A stretch of 64,000 bases of DNA from Amborella trichopoda. Lineage: Eukaryota; Streptophyta; Magnoliopsida; Amborellales; Amborellaceae. How positions within the stretch are numbered: position 1 is the stretch's first letter; every line of letters begins with the position of its first letter. Where the stretch lies: NCBI RefSeq assembly GCF_000471905.2, contig NW_006499644.1, positions 93,529 to 157,528 of the forward strand, given 5' to 3'. The notes under the pieces were generated by a model. It saw only the letters and a list, made by a program, of their open reading frames with translations, was not told the DNA's origin and did no database searches. The translations under genes were made by a program, and so were the position numbers. Positions 36,218-48,400 of this stretch are shown piece after piece.

Positions 36218-37369
36218 TGTTTACGCTCCGATCTGTGCCAATATCTGGGATGAAATCTGCTCAAATCTTAGAAAATTTTAGTTAAATTTAAAAAGATAGA
36301 GAAAGTAAGATCGCTCGATTTATAGGCCCAAGAATAGCACATATCTACTCAGCTATGATTCTTTCTCGGGTCCGCTGATAGTGTCAACTTTTAGATCTGT
36401 GTACTTTTCTTTAAAAACTCTTTTTAACTTTAGAAACCAAGAAATAACAGAGAATACATAAAATAAAATATTAAAATTAGCTAAATTAAATAAAGAAAGG
36501 GTCATTATCTTTGAGAAACCAAAACTCAAAGTTTCCGGCTTGGATCAGATCGCTCTTCTAATATGTGCCACCATCTCCTTTTTGTATTCTTATACTTGCT
36601 GGAATTGGTAGATCTAAGGTATTTTGACCTAAATCTAGGGTTTCTAGGCCAAGGGAAAAGCTTGAGAATTTTAGGTAGAGTCTACTTAGGTTTTTCTGAA
36701 GATTTAAGAGGGATTTTCTTTAGTTTTCTAAGGTTTTTAGGAGCTTGTAGGATTAATCTGAATTTTGAGATTTTTTTGGATTTTATCTATTTTTTTAGGA
36801 ATTTCTAGGGCTTCTTCCTAATTTAGGATATTTTTGGTTAATTTTCTTAATTTCGGGAATTGTGTCCTATTTTCTTATGATTTTTAAGGGATTTTTAATG
36901 TGTTTAGAAGGGAGTTTTTATAGGCTTCAATTGGTGATTTTTCTTATTTTTTTTGGATTTTTTCGAATTTATCTTGACCATTTAGCTTTATCTAATTTAA
37001 AAAATGCATTTTAATGCATCATCGGGCTGGTCTGGGCCCGTCATGGGCTTTGGTGACCGCATGATATGCGAAGCATTGGGCGGACCTGCCTGACACGCTC
37101 CATGTCGCGCGACTCACCCCGTGCCCATTAAGCAGGGACTAAAATGTTATTTTTTTGAACTTTCTAACCTTAAGTCCGATTCAAATGATTCTTAGACAAT
37201 TGGAAAGCTCTTAGGGACTGCTTCGACTTGGGATAGGTGTTGGGTAAGTTTGAGACAATTATTTTCGGTCTAGGTTACTTATGATCTACTAGGGTTTTGT
37301 GGTCCTTTGGACTCAGAATCGAGATTTTTAAGAATTCACTTAGTCATAATTTGGAAGGGGGTGTCTACA
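36218..37369 (-). repeat. 5' LTR of the outer Tat element
   Basis: On the plus strand the repeat runs from TGTTTACGCTCC to GGGGGTGTCTACA, which on the element strand is the TGTAGACACCC...GTAAACA pattern seen in Tat-type LTRs. A primer-binding site lies 3 nt outside its inner edge. The length is 1,152 bp. The partner LTR is not in the window, so the outer edge rests on the terminal motif alone. Confidence 0.75.
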
Positions 37370-38258
37370 GATGGGCTCGGGCGGGCTTCTAATGGTTAAC
37401 GCCAAGCTAGGGCCAAGTCTTTCTTGCCCCATGCTAATATGCTTTCAGCCCTTAGCACAATATAGATCTTGTAGATTACTTAAAAATGCTAAGAAGATTT
37501 TTTTCGAGTGAGAAGTGAGCAGAGAGACAGAGGCTAAAGGGCAGTCAGTTTAAAGGGTACAAGAACTTCTAAATTTCAGACTTTAGTGGATTAAGATTTA
37601 GGTCCAAATGATTTTGATACGCATCTTAAAAGTGATAAAAATGGTTTGCGAGAGAATAATTGAAAAATGAGAGTAAGCGGCAAAAGAGTGGCTTAAAAAG
37701 GTAAGAAGGAACCCTAAATAACTTGAATTCTTGATTTCAATGTTAAAAAAAAATGATCCAAATTGGAATTGACCAATTCAAACTAAGTATATGTAGTACT
37801 GGTCCAGTTCCCAATTAAAACTGAGAATTGGCTGATTCCACATAGAATTGGCCAATTCTATAATAGAACTCACCATTTTTGTCAGTTTTTTTTGTTTGTT
37901 TTTTATTTTTTATATATATTTATTATTAATCAATTTTCTCAACTGGGTTGCTTATTTGAATATGTGATTCTTCAATGTCAACTAAATTTTGTTTTTTTTT
38001 AGGTAATTCAGTGGGGATGATGAGCCCTTACTTGTTTTCTAAATCATTAGCGGTTTTTGAAGGCGTTAGGTGAGAATGGAAGCCTAGACCTTAGTTGGGA
38101 CACAAGTAGTGCTACCACCACGACCCCAACCCCATTCTCAATTTGGACTAATTTCGCTAGTGAAGTCCACCGAACCTTGTTTTTCCAAGAACTGCTAGAT
38201 TGCTTTAAAGAGAAGGAGCCAGCAGTTCAAGTCGAGGAGGCGACTTTTTAAAATTGGG
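37370..38258. other. Gene-free stretch upstream of REV1
   Basis: Between the outer LTR edge and a TIR element. AT-rich, no recognisable gene. The short frame at 38,057-38,251 has no supporting features. Confidence 0.5.
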
Positions 38259-38963
38259 AAAATGACCTCTAACCCCTCCCCAAAAATTACATCTCTATTA
38301 ACCCCTTGGGTTCACCAAAATCCCTTATACCCCCTCAAGTTTAAAATTTTAGGACCTTTGGCCCCCTAATTATGTTTTCCTTTGTTTTTTTACAAATTTG
38401 ATATTTTTATTATATAAAATGCCAAACCATTCCATTAGTCAACTTCCTTTCCTTTCTGATCCGTTGCCTAAAACCAATCTTACCTCTGTAAACCCCACTA
38501 TATAAATTTAGATATGAAAAGAAAATGAATTTTTTTTTAATATTATGCTTTTACAATTGCATTAGTATCTTTTGAACTTAGAAAATGATTAATCAAGATC
38601 TTTATTAGTATTGTTAATAGATTATTATTATTTATTGATTTATTTAATTAAAGAAATTTCTCAAAATACCTATAAGAGATTAAGTATTAAATAATTAATA
38701 TATTGTTGTTGTTATTATTTTAATTATCATTAATTATAATTGTTATTATTATCATCATCATCATGATCAATAAAATTGGTATAGTGTCAAAAAAAAAAAA
38801 GAAAAAGAAAAAGAAAAGGAAAAAGAAAAAGAAAGGTGGCGGATGGCTATGGGTCTGGCATTTTGTGATCAAATGGGAAAACCCGAAGGGTACCCGGGAT
38901 TTTCGTAAATGTCAAAGGGCTAATTGCGATGGAAATTTGGGGAAGGGGGCTAAAGGTCATTTA
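38259..38963. mobile_element. TIR element (MITE-like) just upstream of REV1
   Basis: The left end (AAAATGACCTCTAACCCCTC...) and the reverse complement of the right end (TAAATGACCTTTAGCCCCCT...) match along about 75 bp, including a shared segment like TTCACCAAAATCCC versus TTACGAAAATCCC. The interior is AT-rich and non-coding, with ATT/ATC and AAAAAG microsatellites near 38,740-38,836. The length of 0.7 kb and the long TIRs suggest a Mutator-like MITE. Target duplications were not clear. Confidence 0.7.
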
Positions 38964-38991
38964 CCTAAAAATCAAAACACCGGGTTGCTGC

Positions 38992-39010
38992 TGTTGCGTG
39001 CCACGCAACA
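38992..39010. promoter_or_regulatory. Palindrome in the REV1 proximal promoter
   Basis: TGTTGCGTG, one spacer base, then CACGCAACA: perfect 9-bp arms. The ACGCAA/CGTG cores resemble sites bound by dimeric plant factors (bZIP, bHLH or NAC type), but which factor binds is not known. Confidence 0.5.
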
Positions 39011-39011
39011 C

Positions 39012-39019
39012 TTCCCGCC
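39012..39019 (+). promoter_or_regulatory. E2F-like site
   Basis: TTCCCGCC fits the E2F consensus TT-[CG]-[CG]-CG-[CG]-[CG]. It lies 53 bp before the REV1 start codon. E2F sites are common in plant replication and repair genes, so S-phase control is plausible but untested. Confidence 0.5.
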
Positions 39020-39021
39020 CC

Positions 39022-39031
39022 ATTTTATATG
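39022..39031 (+). promoter_or_regulatory. TATA-like motif of REV1
   Basis: ATTTTATATG lies about 45 bp before the start codon. If used, it would leave a very short 5' untranslated leader, so transcription may instead start further upstream. Confidence 0.35.
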
Positions 39032-39071
39032 AGAGCGAGAGAGACCGGAGAAAAGCCCACAAGGAAGAGAA

Positions 39072-39334
39072 ATGATGAGTTCTGGAACTGGTGGTTCATC
39101 CAAGAGAAGTAAAACCAAGTCCTGCAACTCTGGTTCAGCCCCGAAATGCAAGAGAAACAGGGAACAAAAAGCCCTAGGTGTGGCTTGGGGCGCCAATTCC
39201 TTCTCTGCCTTCTCCTTCTCCTCCACCAAGAAGCGGAGGAATGCACCTTTCTCTGACTTTGCCTCTTACATGGAGTCCAAAGAGCGCAAGCTCCGTGTTC
39301 AGTTCGATGCTGATGCATCTAATTCATCCAACAG
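39072..39334 (+). CDS. REV1: REV1 exon 1
   Basis: Residues 1-88, ending two bases into a codon. It carries the basic Ser/Lys-rich N-terminus and the conserved block NAPFSDFASYMESKERKL. The splice donor is GTATTC. Confidence 0.93.
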
Positions 39335-42300
39335 GTATTCCTCACCGTACCAGAAAAAGGGCAAAATCTTCTTCTTTTTTCATCTTAATTGCTATGAATT
39401 CTGTAATGGTGATCCATCTTTTGTCACAGAGATTCCGATGTAAACAAATGTATTTTTCATGGAATTTCAATCTTCGTGGATGGGTTCACAATTCCTTCCA
39501 GTCAGGTAAGTGGGCTCTTTCTTTCTTCTTTCAACATTGGTAATCCATCAATTCACTAAAATAAACTTCGACCATTTTGAAATTTTAAATGGAAAACCAG
39601 GAGCTTAGGGGTTTTATGTTGAAACATGGGGGCCGCTTTGAGAATTACTTCTCTAGACATCGTGTCACGCACATCATTTGTAACAACCTGCCGGATAGTA
39701 AACTAAAGAATCTCAGGTATTTCCGTGTCTGTTTTCACCTATGTGAGTTTTTTTTGGTTTTCTTTTTTTATTTCTTGGAGAATAAGATGTATGTTTCGTA
39801 AAATTTTTTTGCAGGGCGTTCAGCAGGGGCCTCCCAATTGTGAAGCCTGCATGGCTGCTGGACTGCATTGCTGCTAATGAACTTTTGAATTGTGAGTTTG
39901 ATTTATCAAGTTCATTTATCATTCAGTTTTGCTATTTAACTTTTTTGCTTGCTATTGCTTTTTGTTATGCCAAAGATTAAATTAGAAATCAATCTGAAAG
40001 TTAAAAGTTTGTATCTTGATCGTGAAATTAATATAGAGAACTTGAAGATGCTTAAAGATTAAATTATAAACTCAACCTGAGACTCATAAGTTTGTATCTT
40101 GATTGTAAAACTAATATAGAAAGCCTGACGATTCTTGGGAAGGTTGACAACAATGTTTCAAAAAGCACTAAGCGGCACGTAGGCGGCCGCTTAGGCGGGC
40201 GCCCAGAACCTGGGTGGCCCAGTTGAAAACAAAAAACTGATGATCGATAATGATTAATCCATAAGAATTTTGATAATCCATAAGACCATAATCCATAAGA
40301 ATTTTGATAATCCATAAGACCATAATCCTAGTTAAAAAAAAGAAGATGGAAGTCCAGAAGAGAATTTTGATAATCCATAAGACCATAATCCATATTTTCA
40401 TACAATGCTAAAACAATAAACCATACAACCATACACTGATAGTCCGGTACATTGTAGACTGTACACACAAAAGTTAGATAGTAGAACTATAAACTAGAAA
40501 CTAAAAATAAGAAAAAGAAAATATACAGAAATTTAGATATACTGTCTAGGACGTAATAGTCATCACTCAACACAACAGTCAACACTCAACACCAAGAGTC
40601 TTCAATCATCATCATTATCATTGTCATCAGAAGGAATATGGTAAGCTTCACCATATGCATTAGATTCGAGGACATCATCATCGGAGTCATCTCCCTCTTT
40701 AATATAACGCTCATTCTCCTTTGTTTCTTTTGAATCTGCTTCTTCCTCCTCCTCTTCTTCTACCTCCTTCTTACTAGTATGTGCAGATAAGGCCCTAGGA
40801 GTCTTGGCTGCTCTACCCTTTTCTATCATTTTGTGCTTCTCTAAACTCAAATATTGTATAATAGCCTTAGGAATATTTTTACATGGGACAACATCCCCCT
40901 TAATACCGACAAGGTGTTTTTTAAACCAGTAAATGCCCCCATTAGTATCCTTTCCACAATAGTTATATTTAATAAGATTTTTTTCATTCGGATTTAGGTT
41001 ATAACCATACTTCCAATCCGGATTACTACTTCTAGAAGAACCTGGAGAAGATATTTTCATAGAACAAGGGTTATTTTCATCATTTTCTGGTTCTTTTAAA
41101 TTCAGAAGTTGTCTAATCTCATCTCGAATAGCTTCAGGAACCTTTTTACAAGAAGCAAGATTCCATTTAATACCAGCAAGGTGTTTCTTGAATCGGTTAA
41201 TAACCCCATTGGTATATTTTTCACAAAAATTACACCTTATACAATGTTTATCGCTTGGTTTTGGGTTATAACTTTTGGGTTCCAACCAGGATCACTTCTT
41301 CTAGAAGTAACAGAAATAGATCTATTCAAATGACAAGGATTTTATTCCTGTTTTTGTTTTACAGAACTCATATATTGCTTAGTCTCCTCTTTGGTAGCTT
41401 TATGAACATTTTTACAAGGGCCAACATCCCCTTTAATACCGACAAGATGTTTCTTAAACAGGTTTATGCCCCTTTTGTGTATTTTTTCACAAAATTGGAT
41501 TCGGGTTATATCCATATTTCCAACCGGGACCTCCACTTCAACTAGATCTTGAAGAAGACATCTCAAAATAAAACAAGCAATCTAAAAAGTAAAGTTTTAC
41601 ACTTAATTTGATTGCTTGAACTCCAAACTCCCACCTCTGAGATGTTTTCTGATGCTAAAATAATAAAAAAACACCATCTAATAGGATTATAAAACTCTAA
41701 AACTAAGTCAAATCTATCTGGGTGATGTTTGAATCCGTTTTTCGTGACTTTGAGAAGCACTTCGACCCAATGAAAGTCACAAAATTTAATATTATTGAGG
41801 TTTCTTTCTCTCTAAAATGGGTTATTGTGGGTTTAGGTTTCAAATGAACCTAAAACCCATTCTTAAAACCCTTAATGTTTCATAAAAAATCAATACAATG
41901 AAAAAAAATAAAAATTTCTGCCCCTAGGCGGGGCACATGCCCTGGGTGCCCGCCTAGGCGGCCACCCAGGGACTGCCGCCCAGTTTGGCCGCCTAGACCT
42001 GGGCGATGCGCTCAGGCCTTCTGAACGGCCTAGGCAGCCGGTGGTCCGCTTTTTTGAACAATGGTTGACAGGGCTTTATTCCTTTCATCATACAAAGATA
42101 AAGAAAGCCTTGAAAGGAAAGCCCCATTTTCCTTCTAGTATAAAGATCCTCAGATGGCAGTGTAGTTGTAGATAAATGCAACCACATAAGTATCTAATTC
42201 CTTTCCATTGTGGAATCAGAGGGTTGGCTTTGAATAGTCTTATTTTTATTTATTTTTACTCAAACAAACCAATTATATCCTAACCTACAAAATTTAGATA

Positions 42301-45300
42301 AAAATATATCCTTAATATAGTACATGGCCTGTTTATTATGATATTGTCAAGTCCTAAATTCATGGGAGCATGTGGATAGAAACTAGAATAACATACAACT
42401 CTAATTGTGATCACTGAGACTTAGACAATGGTCATACACACATTGACGGAGCTTCTAATGGCTTAAGCTTCATTTGGGATTGGTTATTCTGATGAATGCT
42501 TTTTTGACTTTCTGCACTGTGCCAAACACCTTGGCTTTTCCTAGTGCAGGAAGGGGACCCTCCCTTTTTGCAATTAATGTTAAACACTACTTATTTGGCG
42601 ATGTACATATATTAGGATGCCATTCTGGACTCCCAAACTCTGGAGCATTGACTACTTATCAAAATGAGGCGTTATGCCCCATAATGCATTTTAAAAGTGT
42701 TTAAACAAACTGTTACATGCTTGTGAATGCATGTCTCCATGAATTAGATAGGGGATTATAGAATATGGTAACTAAAGAGGATGAGGATTATGCAAGTCAA
42801 TTTAGTGACCGAGTGTGAGAAGGCATTTAATGTTTGCAAGTGAATTTAGTGACTGATTGTGAGAAGGAATTTAGTGCTAAAGTATGAAACAAGGCTTTTA
42901 CTTTTCCATTCTATTAGCAATCCATGGCTGATGCAGATAAAAAATAGGGAAAAATTCAAAATTGTAATTTTATTAGTTTTTTGAGTGTTTTAGGAAGTGT
43001 GCTTAGATAAGGTAGTGCGTGAGTTTCAATATGATTTTGTGCGTGACTTGTTTTGGGAATATTGGACAAAGGGATTTAGGTCTCCTATTTTGATGGATTT
43101 AGGAGATTTACTTAGATATTTAAGGATATGTAGATAGAGATTGAGGGTTTTAGGTAGGATAAAGTCAATCTTGAAAGAGAGATAAATAAGGGGAGTTAAA
43201 AGTTGTTAGGATATTACAGAGACACGTGAGGAAAGAGAGAAAATACGGAGATGGAGAGAGAGAAAATAGGGAGGGAGAGGAAAATGTGGAAGAGAGAGAG
43301 TTATTGTGGGTTATTTATTTATTCCCTAAAGTCTATTTAAAAGGAATAAATCTTTATTGTAATGATCAGAGATTGAAATTTAGTAAACTTTGGTCTTGTA
43401 AAAAGATTGTTTTTGGGGTGGATTCCCTTGCAGACCTTGGGGTGGATTATCTTGCAGACCTTGATATGCGGGTGGATTCCCTTACGGACCTTGAGAGAGG
43501 GTAAATTCTCTCACATTTGTTATTATTTTTACTTTAATTATTTTTGTCCCTGCATCAATTGGTATTTGAGCCCTAAGATCCTTGATCTAGTTATGGAGAG
43601 CTTCGATCAAAGATTTGATAGAATCAAAGAAGACCTAGTAGAGAGTATTAGCAAAATAGTAAAAAAATCTTTACGAGATGTATTTCATTGATTGCAATCG
43701 GAACCAGAGGAACAAGAATATGAAGAAGTAGATCTCGATACAAAAGGCGATGCCGATAACCCAAATGTGCAAGAAATTTCGAATATCAATTGTGAAGAAA
43801 AAGAAGAAATTTTGAAAATCAAATATAAAGAAGAGGATATGTGTGATGCAGTATTTAAAATCCAACCCTGTGAGTGTGAAGGAGAAATCAAGATTGAGCC
43901 CAAAATTACTGTGTTCTATTTCGAGATAAGTATGAAGCATTCGATGAATCGACTTAATGAAGAAATTGAAGAAAAAGTGTTGAGGTGCATGGTGGGATTA
44001 CATCACCAGTTAGTAGAGGGTGATTGGCTTGCAGCTCGAGGTCGTGCTTCTCCCACCTGGGGAGAGTGATGCAGATAAAAATCAGAGAAAAATTCAAAAT
44101 TGTAATTTTATTATTTTTTTGAGTTTTTTAGGAAGTGCGCTCTTAGATAAGGTTGGGCGTGAGTTTCAATACGATTTTGTGCGTGACTTGTTTTGGGAAT
44201 ATTGGGCAAAGGGATTTAGGTCTCCTATTTTGATGGATTTGGGAGATTTACTTAGATATTTAAGGAGATATAGATAGAGATTGAGAGTTTTACGTAGGAT
44301 AAAGTCAATCTTGAAAGAGAGATAAATAAGGGGAGTTCAAAGTTGTTAGGAGATTAGAGACATGTGAGGAAAGAGAGAAAATAGGGAGATGAAGAGAGAG
44401 AAAATAGGGAGGGAGAGGAAAACGTGGAAGAGAGAGTTATTGTGGGTTTTTTTTACTTTATTTTTTCCCTAAAGTCTATTTAAAGGGAAGAAATCTTTAT
44501 TGTAAAGATCAGAGATTGAAATTGAGTAAAATTTGGCTTTGTAAAAAGATCGTTTTTGGGGTGGATTCCCCTGCAGACCTTGAGAAAGGGTATATTCTCT
44601 TAGTGGGGGTGGATTCCCTTGCGGACCTTGAGATAGGGTAAATTCTCTCACTTTTGTTATTGTTTTTACTTTAATTATCTTTCTCCCTGCATCAATGAGT
44701 TATTTAGCTTTTCTAGTTAAGTCACTACATGCCTTGTCAGCTTTAGGTTATTCCATGGTTTTTGTATTTTTGCTGATTTGGTTGTCTGAGATTTGTACTT
44801 CAATTTTAAATTTTCTGGTGATTTGTTGATCATTGTTAGAATATCAGCATTTGAGTGACCTTTGTGTGCATTTGTCAATTTGTTATTAACAATAGAAGAA
44901 CATATATGAGCACAATAGGGTCTTGAATTGTAAATGGAGCATTTGTGGAGATTTTGAATCAGTGATCTGCTTCACTAGACATAGTTCATATTGTATTAAA
45001 CGGCTCAAAGTTCCTTTGATGGCTAGTGTATAATACACATGTTTTGCCATTTGTTTTAGTAATTCTCTATATATATTCCTGGAAAATGCTTATCGAAGTG
45101 ATTGTACTTGCGTTGTATTCAATTAACATGTTTGTACGGGGATCCCTATCGTTTTACCAATGACCCATTTTATAAATGCTTTATACCCGGCATCAGTCAC
45201 ATGAAGAAAACCATATTGTGAAAGCTCCAATATGCTTGCAAAACTGTCCAACACAATGAGTAAACCAAAATTTACTTTTGTTAGGGGATCGAAATTGTTC

Positions 45301-45449
45301 AACATTGATTTGCTTACTTAAAATTGCAAGGATGTGAAAAAAGCTTTGATTTCCATTTCTAATGTTGTATCTAGGTGGGGTGTGGTGCCCCCTTAAGGCA
45401 AGAGAAAGAAAGGAGAAAGGGTAGAGAGAGAGATATTGGTGTGGAAGCT

Positions 45450-45492
<43 letters not shown>

Positions 45493-48400
45493 CACACAAT
45501 GTGGGTTTCCCACATAATGAATATATTTATAATGGTGTCCACGAATCAGGTTTGCCATTTTATTGAGACTCAATTTGGATTGTTGATCTAAGGTAACTTG
45601 TGGGGTGAAGAGAGGCTTTCTCTCAATTCCCTAAATCAGCCATCATGATTAAGGTAAGGCTCTTAGATGCATTATCCCTTAGTTTCCTTGAGCCATCCAC
45701 TTTTAATTTAGGAATCGTAAGCGATATGTTTTTCATTCCAAAAATTTGAAAGTTATGGAACCATTTTATAAACTTTCTCATGCTTCCTTTCTTCATTCCC
45801 CCACAATATGTCTTAAGCAAAATTTACATAATACTTCTAGAAAACTTGTAGAAAAGAAAAAAAAAGGTTGGAGGGTCGGCTAGAAAAGCCTTGTGGGCCC
45901 ACGCCTCAAGTTAAGTCCCCCCACCTCCCTCCCTCCCCTATATGTGGGCCCTTGGCCAACAGTTTTAGAGTTCCAAACTCTATTTTCTAAAAGACCATCT
46001 AATATTTTTAAAATGAGTAATGATCCTATGAGACCCTCCCACACCCATGTGTGTAGGACCCTAAAGGTTCACCATTAAATTTGGCATAGATCTCTAGAAA
46101 AGTTATCACATGGGTGTGAGATTTGACTTTTCTAGAGATCTGTGCCAAATTTAATGGTGATCTTTTGGGTCCTACATACATGGGTGTGGGAGGGTCTCAT
46201 AGGATCATTACTCTTTTAAAATAGCTTTGTGTTTTTAAAAGCTGAAAATTCCTTTTATAATTTCTGCAAAAATTCTTTTTTGCAAAAATAAAATATACTC
46301 AGCACCTTAAAAATTCATTTTAGAGTTCTATAAATCTTATAAAACATAATTAGGCACAATTAAAAGAGAATTAAATCCATTAGGTTACAAATATGCGAAA
46401 TAATTAAGGGCACTACATTTGTGCCAGTTCTTGTGGTCCACAATTCTTCCTCTCAAACCAACCCAACAGAACTTGTGACCAACATTCTATTGCAGGGACT
46501 TATGCTTGGTCCATCAAAGCTGGCCAATAAATGACAGGATACGAGCCTAGTATATGGATTTCAGGTTCCCACCCCCCCCCCCCCCCAAGGACCATTTATA
46601 TTCCGCTTGGACATGTGTAATTGTCATAATGGTGCAGGGGCCCTCTCTTCAACACATGAACATGTCTCACCCCAACAAGCTGCATCTAGTAGACACGACT
46701 ATTATGTACATGCTGTACGGTTATTTGTTGATGATTTGGCACTGGCTCTTATAAGCAACCAATTACACACAGGAGGTTGGCATCATCTCTTCGACCTCAA
46801 CAAGGGCTAACTCTGCAAACCCTCCTTGGTTGTGCCTTATGCCTAGGGCAGAAGGGTTTTGAGACTCCATTCTCGGGCCTAGATGGTCTGACCCAAGTGA
46901 GTTAAACGAGCACCATAAAGCATGCCTTTTTGGTCCCACATGGATCACACTCCTATTGGAGTACAATATCACTATATAGTCATAGTTTTTACATGCTCTT
47001 ATGGCCTGTAAAAGCCATACACCCTAACATATAATTGAAAAATAGTGAAAGTGATCATTTGCAATGTGCCGGGACAATCAAAATGGTTGTTCTCAACTAT
47101 TCAGCTATAGTCTGGAGGCCCATGTGCTTTTAGGGATTGGATTGTCTATTTTATATGCATATAAAAATAGATACTTGATCTTCTTGGATTTCCAACTTCA
47201 AATCTTGTTCTTCAATATTCGTTTTTCTTTGTTTCCCCATGATGATTAAATCTTCATTTAATATCTCAAATGCTAACCAATTCATGAAAGCTATTAGAAT
47301 GCTTGTTGGATTCTTGAATTTATATTATCTCATCATGGTGTGGTTGATTCTATGATTCTTTCTTTGTGCCAGGGGTCCCCTACCAACTTGTTCAACTGGG
47401 CAAGGACATTCCTAAGCAACAGAAATTGCCTACATATTTCTCTCCTAAGAGTGTCTCAACATCAAAGTCTTTTGAAACTCCTACAAAATCTCATCTGAAA
47501 ATTTACACTGATGGAATGTCTACAAGCAGTGAAGGATCTATAGATAAGGATAGTGATTCATTAACTGGTGGGTCCAACCATGAAAAAGTTAATGATGGTT
47601 GTTTAGATAATAAAAAGAAAAGAGAGCCCCTTGTACTAACAGCTGAAGATGCTGAGAAATCTAGATGGTCACATGTTAAGGGTTCAATGTTAGTTGCAAA
47701 TATACTTGAAGCGACTTCAACAGTTGAAGAAGCGGATCAATCTGAATGTTCACATGTTAAGGGTTCAACTTTGGACGCAAATAAATTTGAAGGGACTGCT
47801 GATGTGCTCATTGAAGACTCTATTCATGAGCCTGCAAAAATCTACGATGCTAGAAATACAGAAGTAAATTCCAGCAATCTGGAAGATACATGCAGTGAAA
47901 AGGTGGTCTCCGAATCCAGTTCTCATACAAAATCAATTACTGGTGGTAACATCTGTTCTGATAGTAAGAAGATGAAAGATCACAACTCCACAAGATTTTC
48001 TGGTCAATGGAATTCAACTCTTCGAGATGTGAATTTTGTTGAAAACTATTTTAAGGTAATAAACGATAACTTGTGTCCTGTCTTTAAATCTTGGTCTTCA
48101 TTTTGTCTAAGGTACATGAATACACGGCTATTTTTTGTTTTTTTTTTAAATTCCTGAGCTAAAGGAGTGCAAGGGGAGTTGTCTTGCTGATAACAATTCT
48201 AAGTTTGGTTGCTCAATCTTTTGTTTAGGAAAGGCAAAGTTATTTGACTTGAATTTTGTACAATGAATGCAATTATTTGCAATGGTAAAACCATTGCTTT
48301 GATTTTTCTAAATACTTCGTTTTGAGATGAAGCTTGGTTATGAATAAGATATGCAATTCTGTACATCCCACTTTAGATAATTTTTGTTTTCTAAGCAGGA

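Larger units (their letters stand above)
4560..37369 (-). mobile_element. Outer Ty3/gypsy Tat-type LTR retrotransposon, minus strand, interrupted
   Basis: Reading leftward on the minus strand the parts are: 5' LTR (36,218-37,369), primer-binding site, leader with A-rich repeats, gag (34,771 to about 32,500), protease (about 31,155-31,598), reverse transcriptase (about 29,110-29,900), then after the inserted element RNase H (8,468-8,970), a second RNase H (about 8,110-8,470), integrase (about 7,020-7,920) and a non-coding 3' region. The domain order, the second RNase H and the LTR ends (TGTAGACACC...CGTAAACA on the element strand) fit the Tat group. The left boundary given is provisional, because the 3' LTR was not found in the window. 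The element is a fossil with many breaks and is older than the copy inserted into it. Confidence 0.8.
40151..42063 (-). mobile_element. hAT-family element encoding BED zinc fingers but no transposase (copy 1)
   Basis: The ends are CAATGTTTCAAAAAGC and GCTTTTTTGAACAATG (terminal inverted repeats). They are flanked by GTTGACAA (40,143-40,150) and GTTGACAG (42,064-42,071), an 8-bp target duplication with one mismatch, the hAT signature. The subterminal 100 bp at each end is unusually GC-rich (GGCGGCCGC, GCCGCCTAGGCGG). The minus strand encodes an array of BED fingers and an acidic tail. No hAT catalytic or dimerisation region is present, so it needs a transposase from elsewhere. The length is 1.9 kb. 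Confidence 0.88.
39892..47372. other. REV1 intron 4 (7.5 kb, transposon-filled)
   Basis: Donor GTGAGT, acceptor GTGCCAG. It contains a BED-finger hAT element, a mini LTR element, an AG microsatellite, a fold-back MITE, a poly-C run and a diverged dispersed repeat. The parts between these (42,072-42,928; 44,695-45,450; 46,960-47,372) show no gene. Confidence 0.9.
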
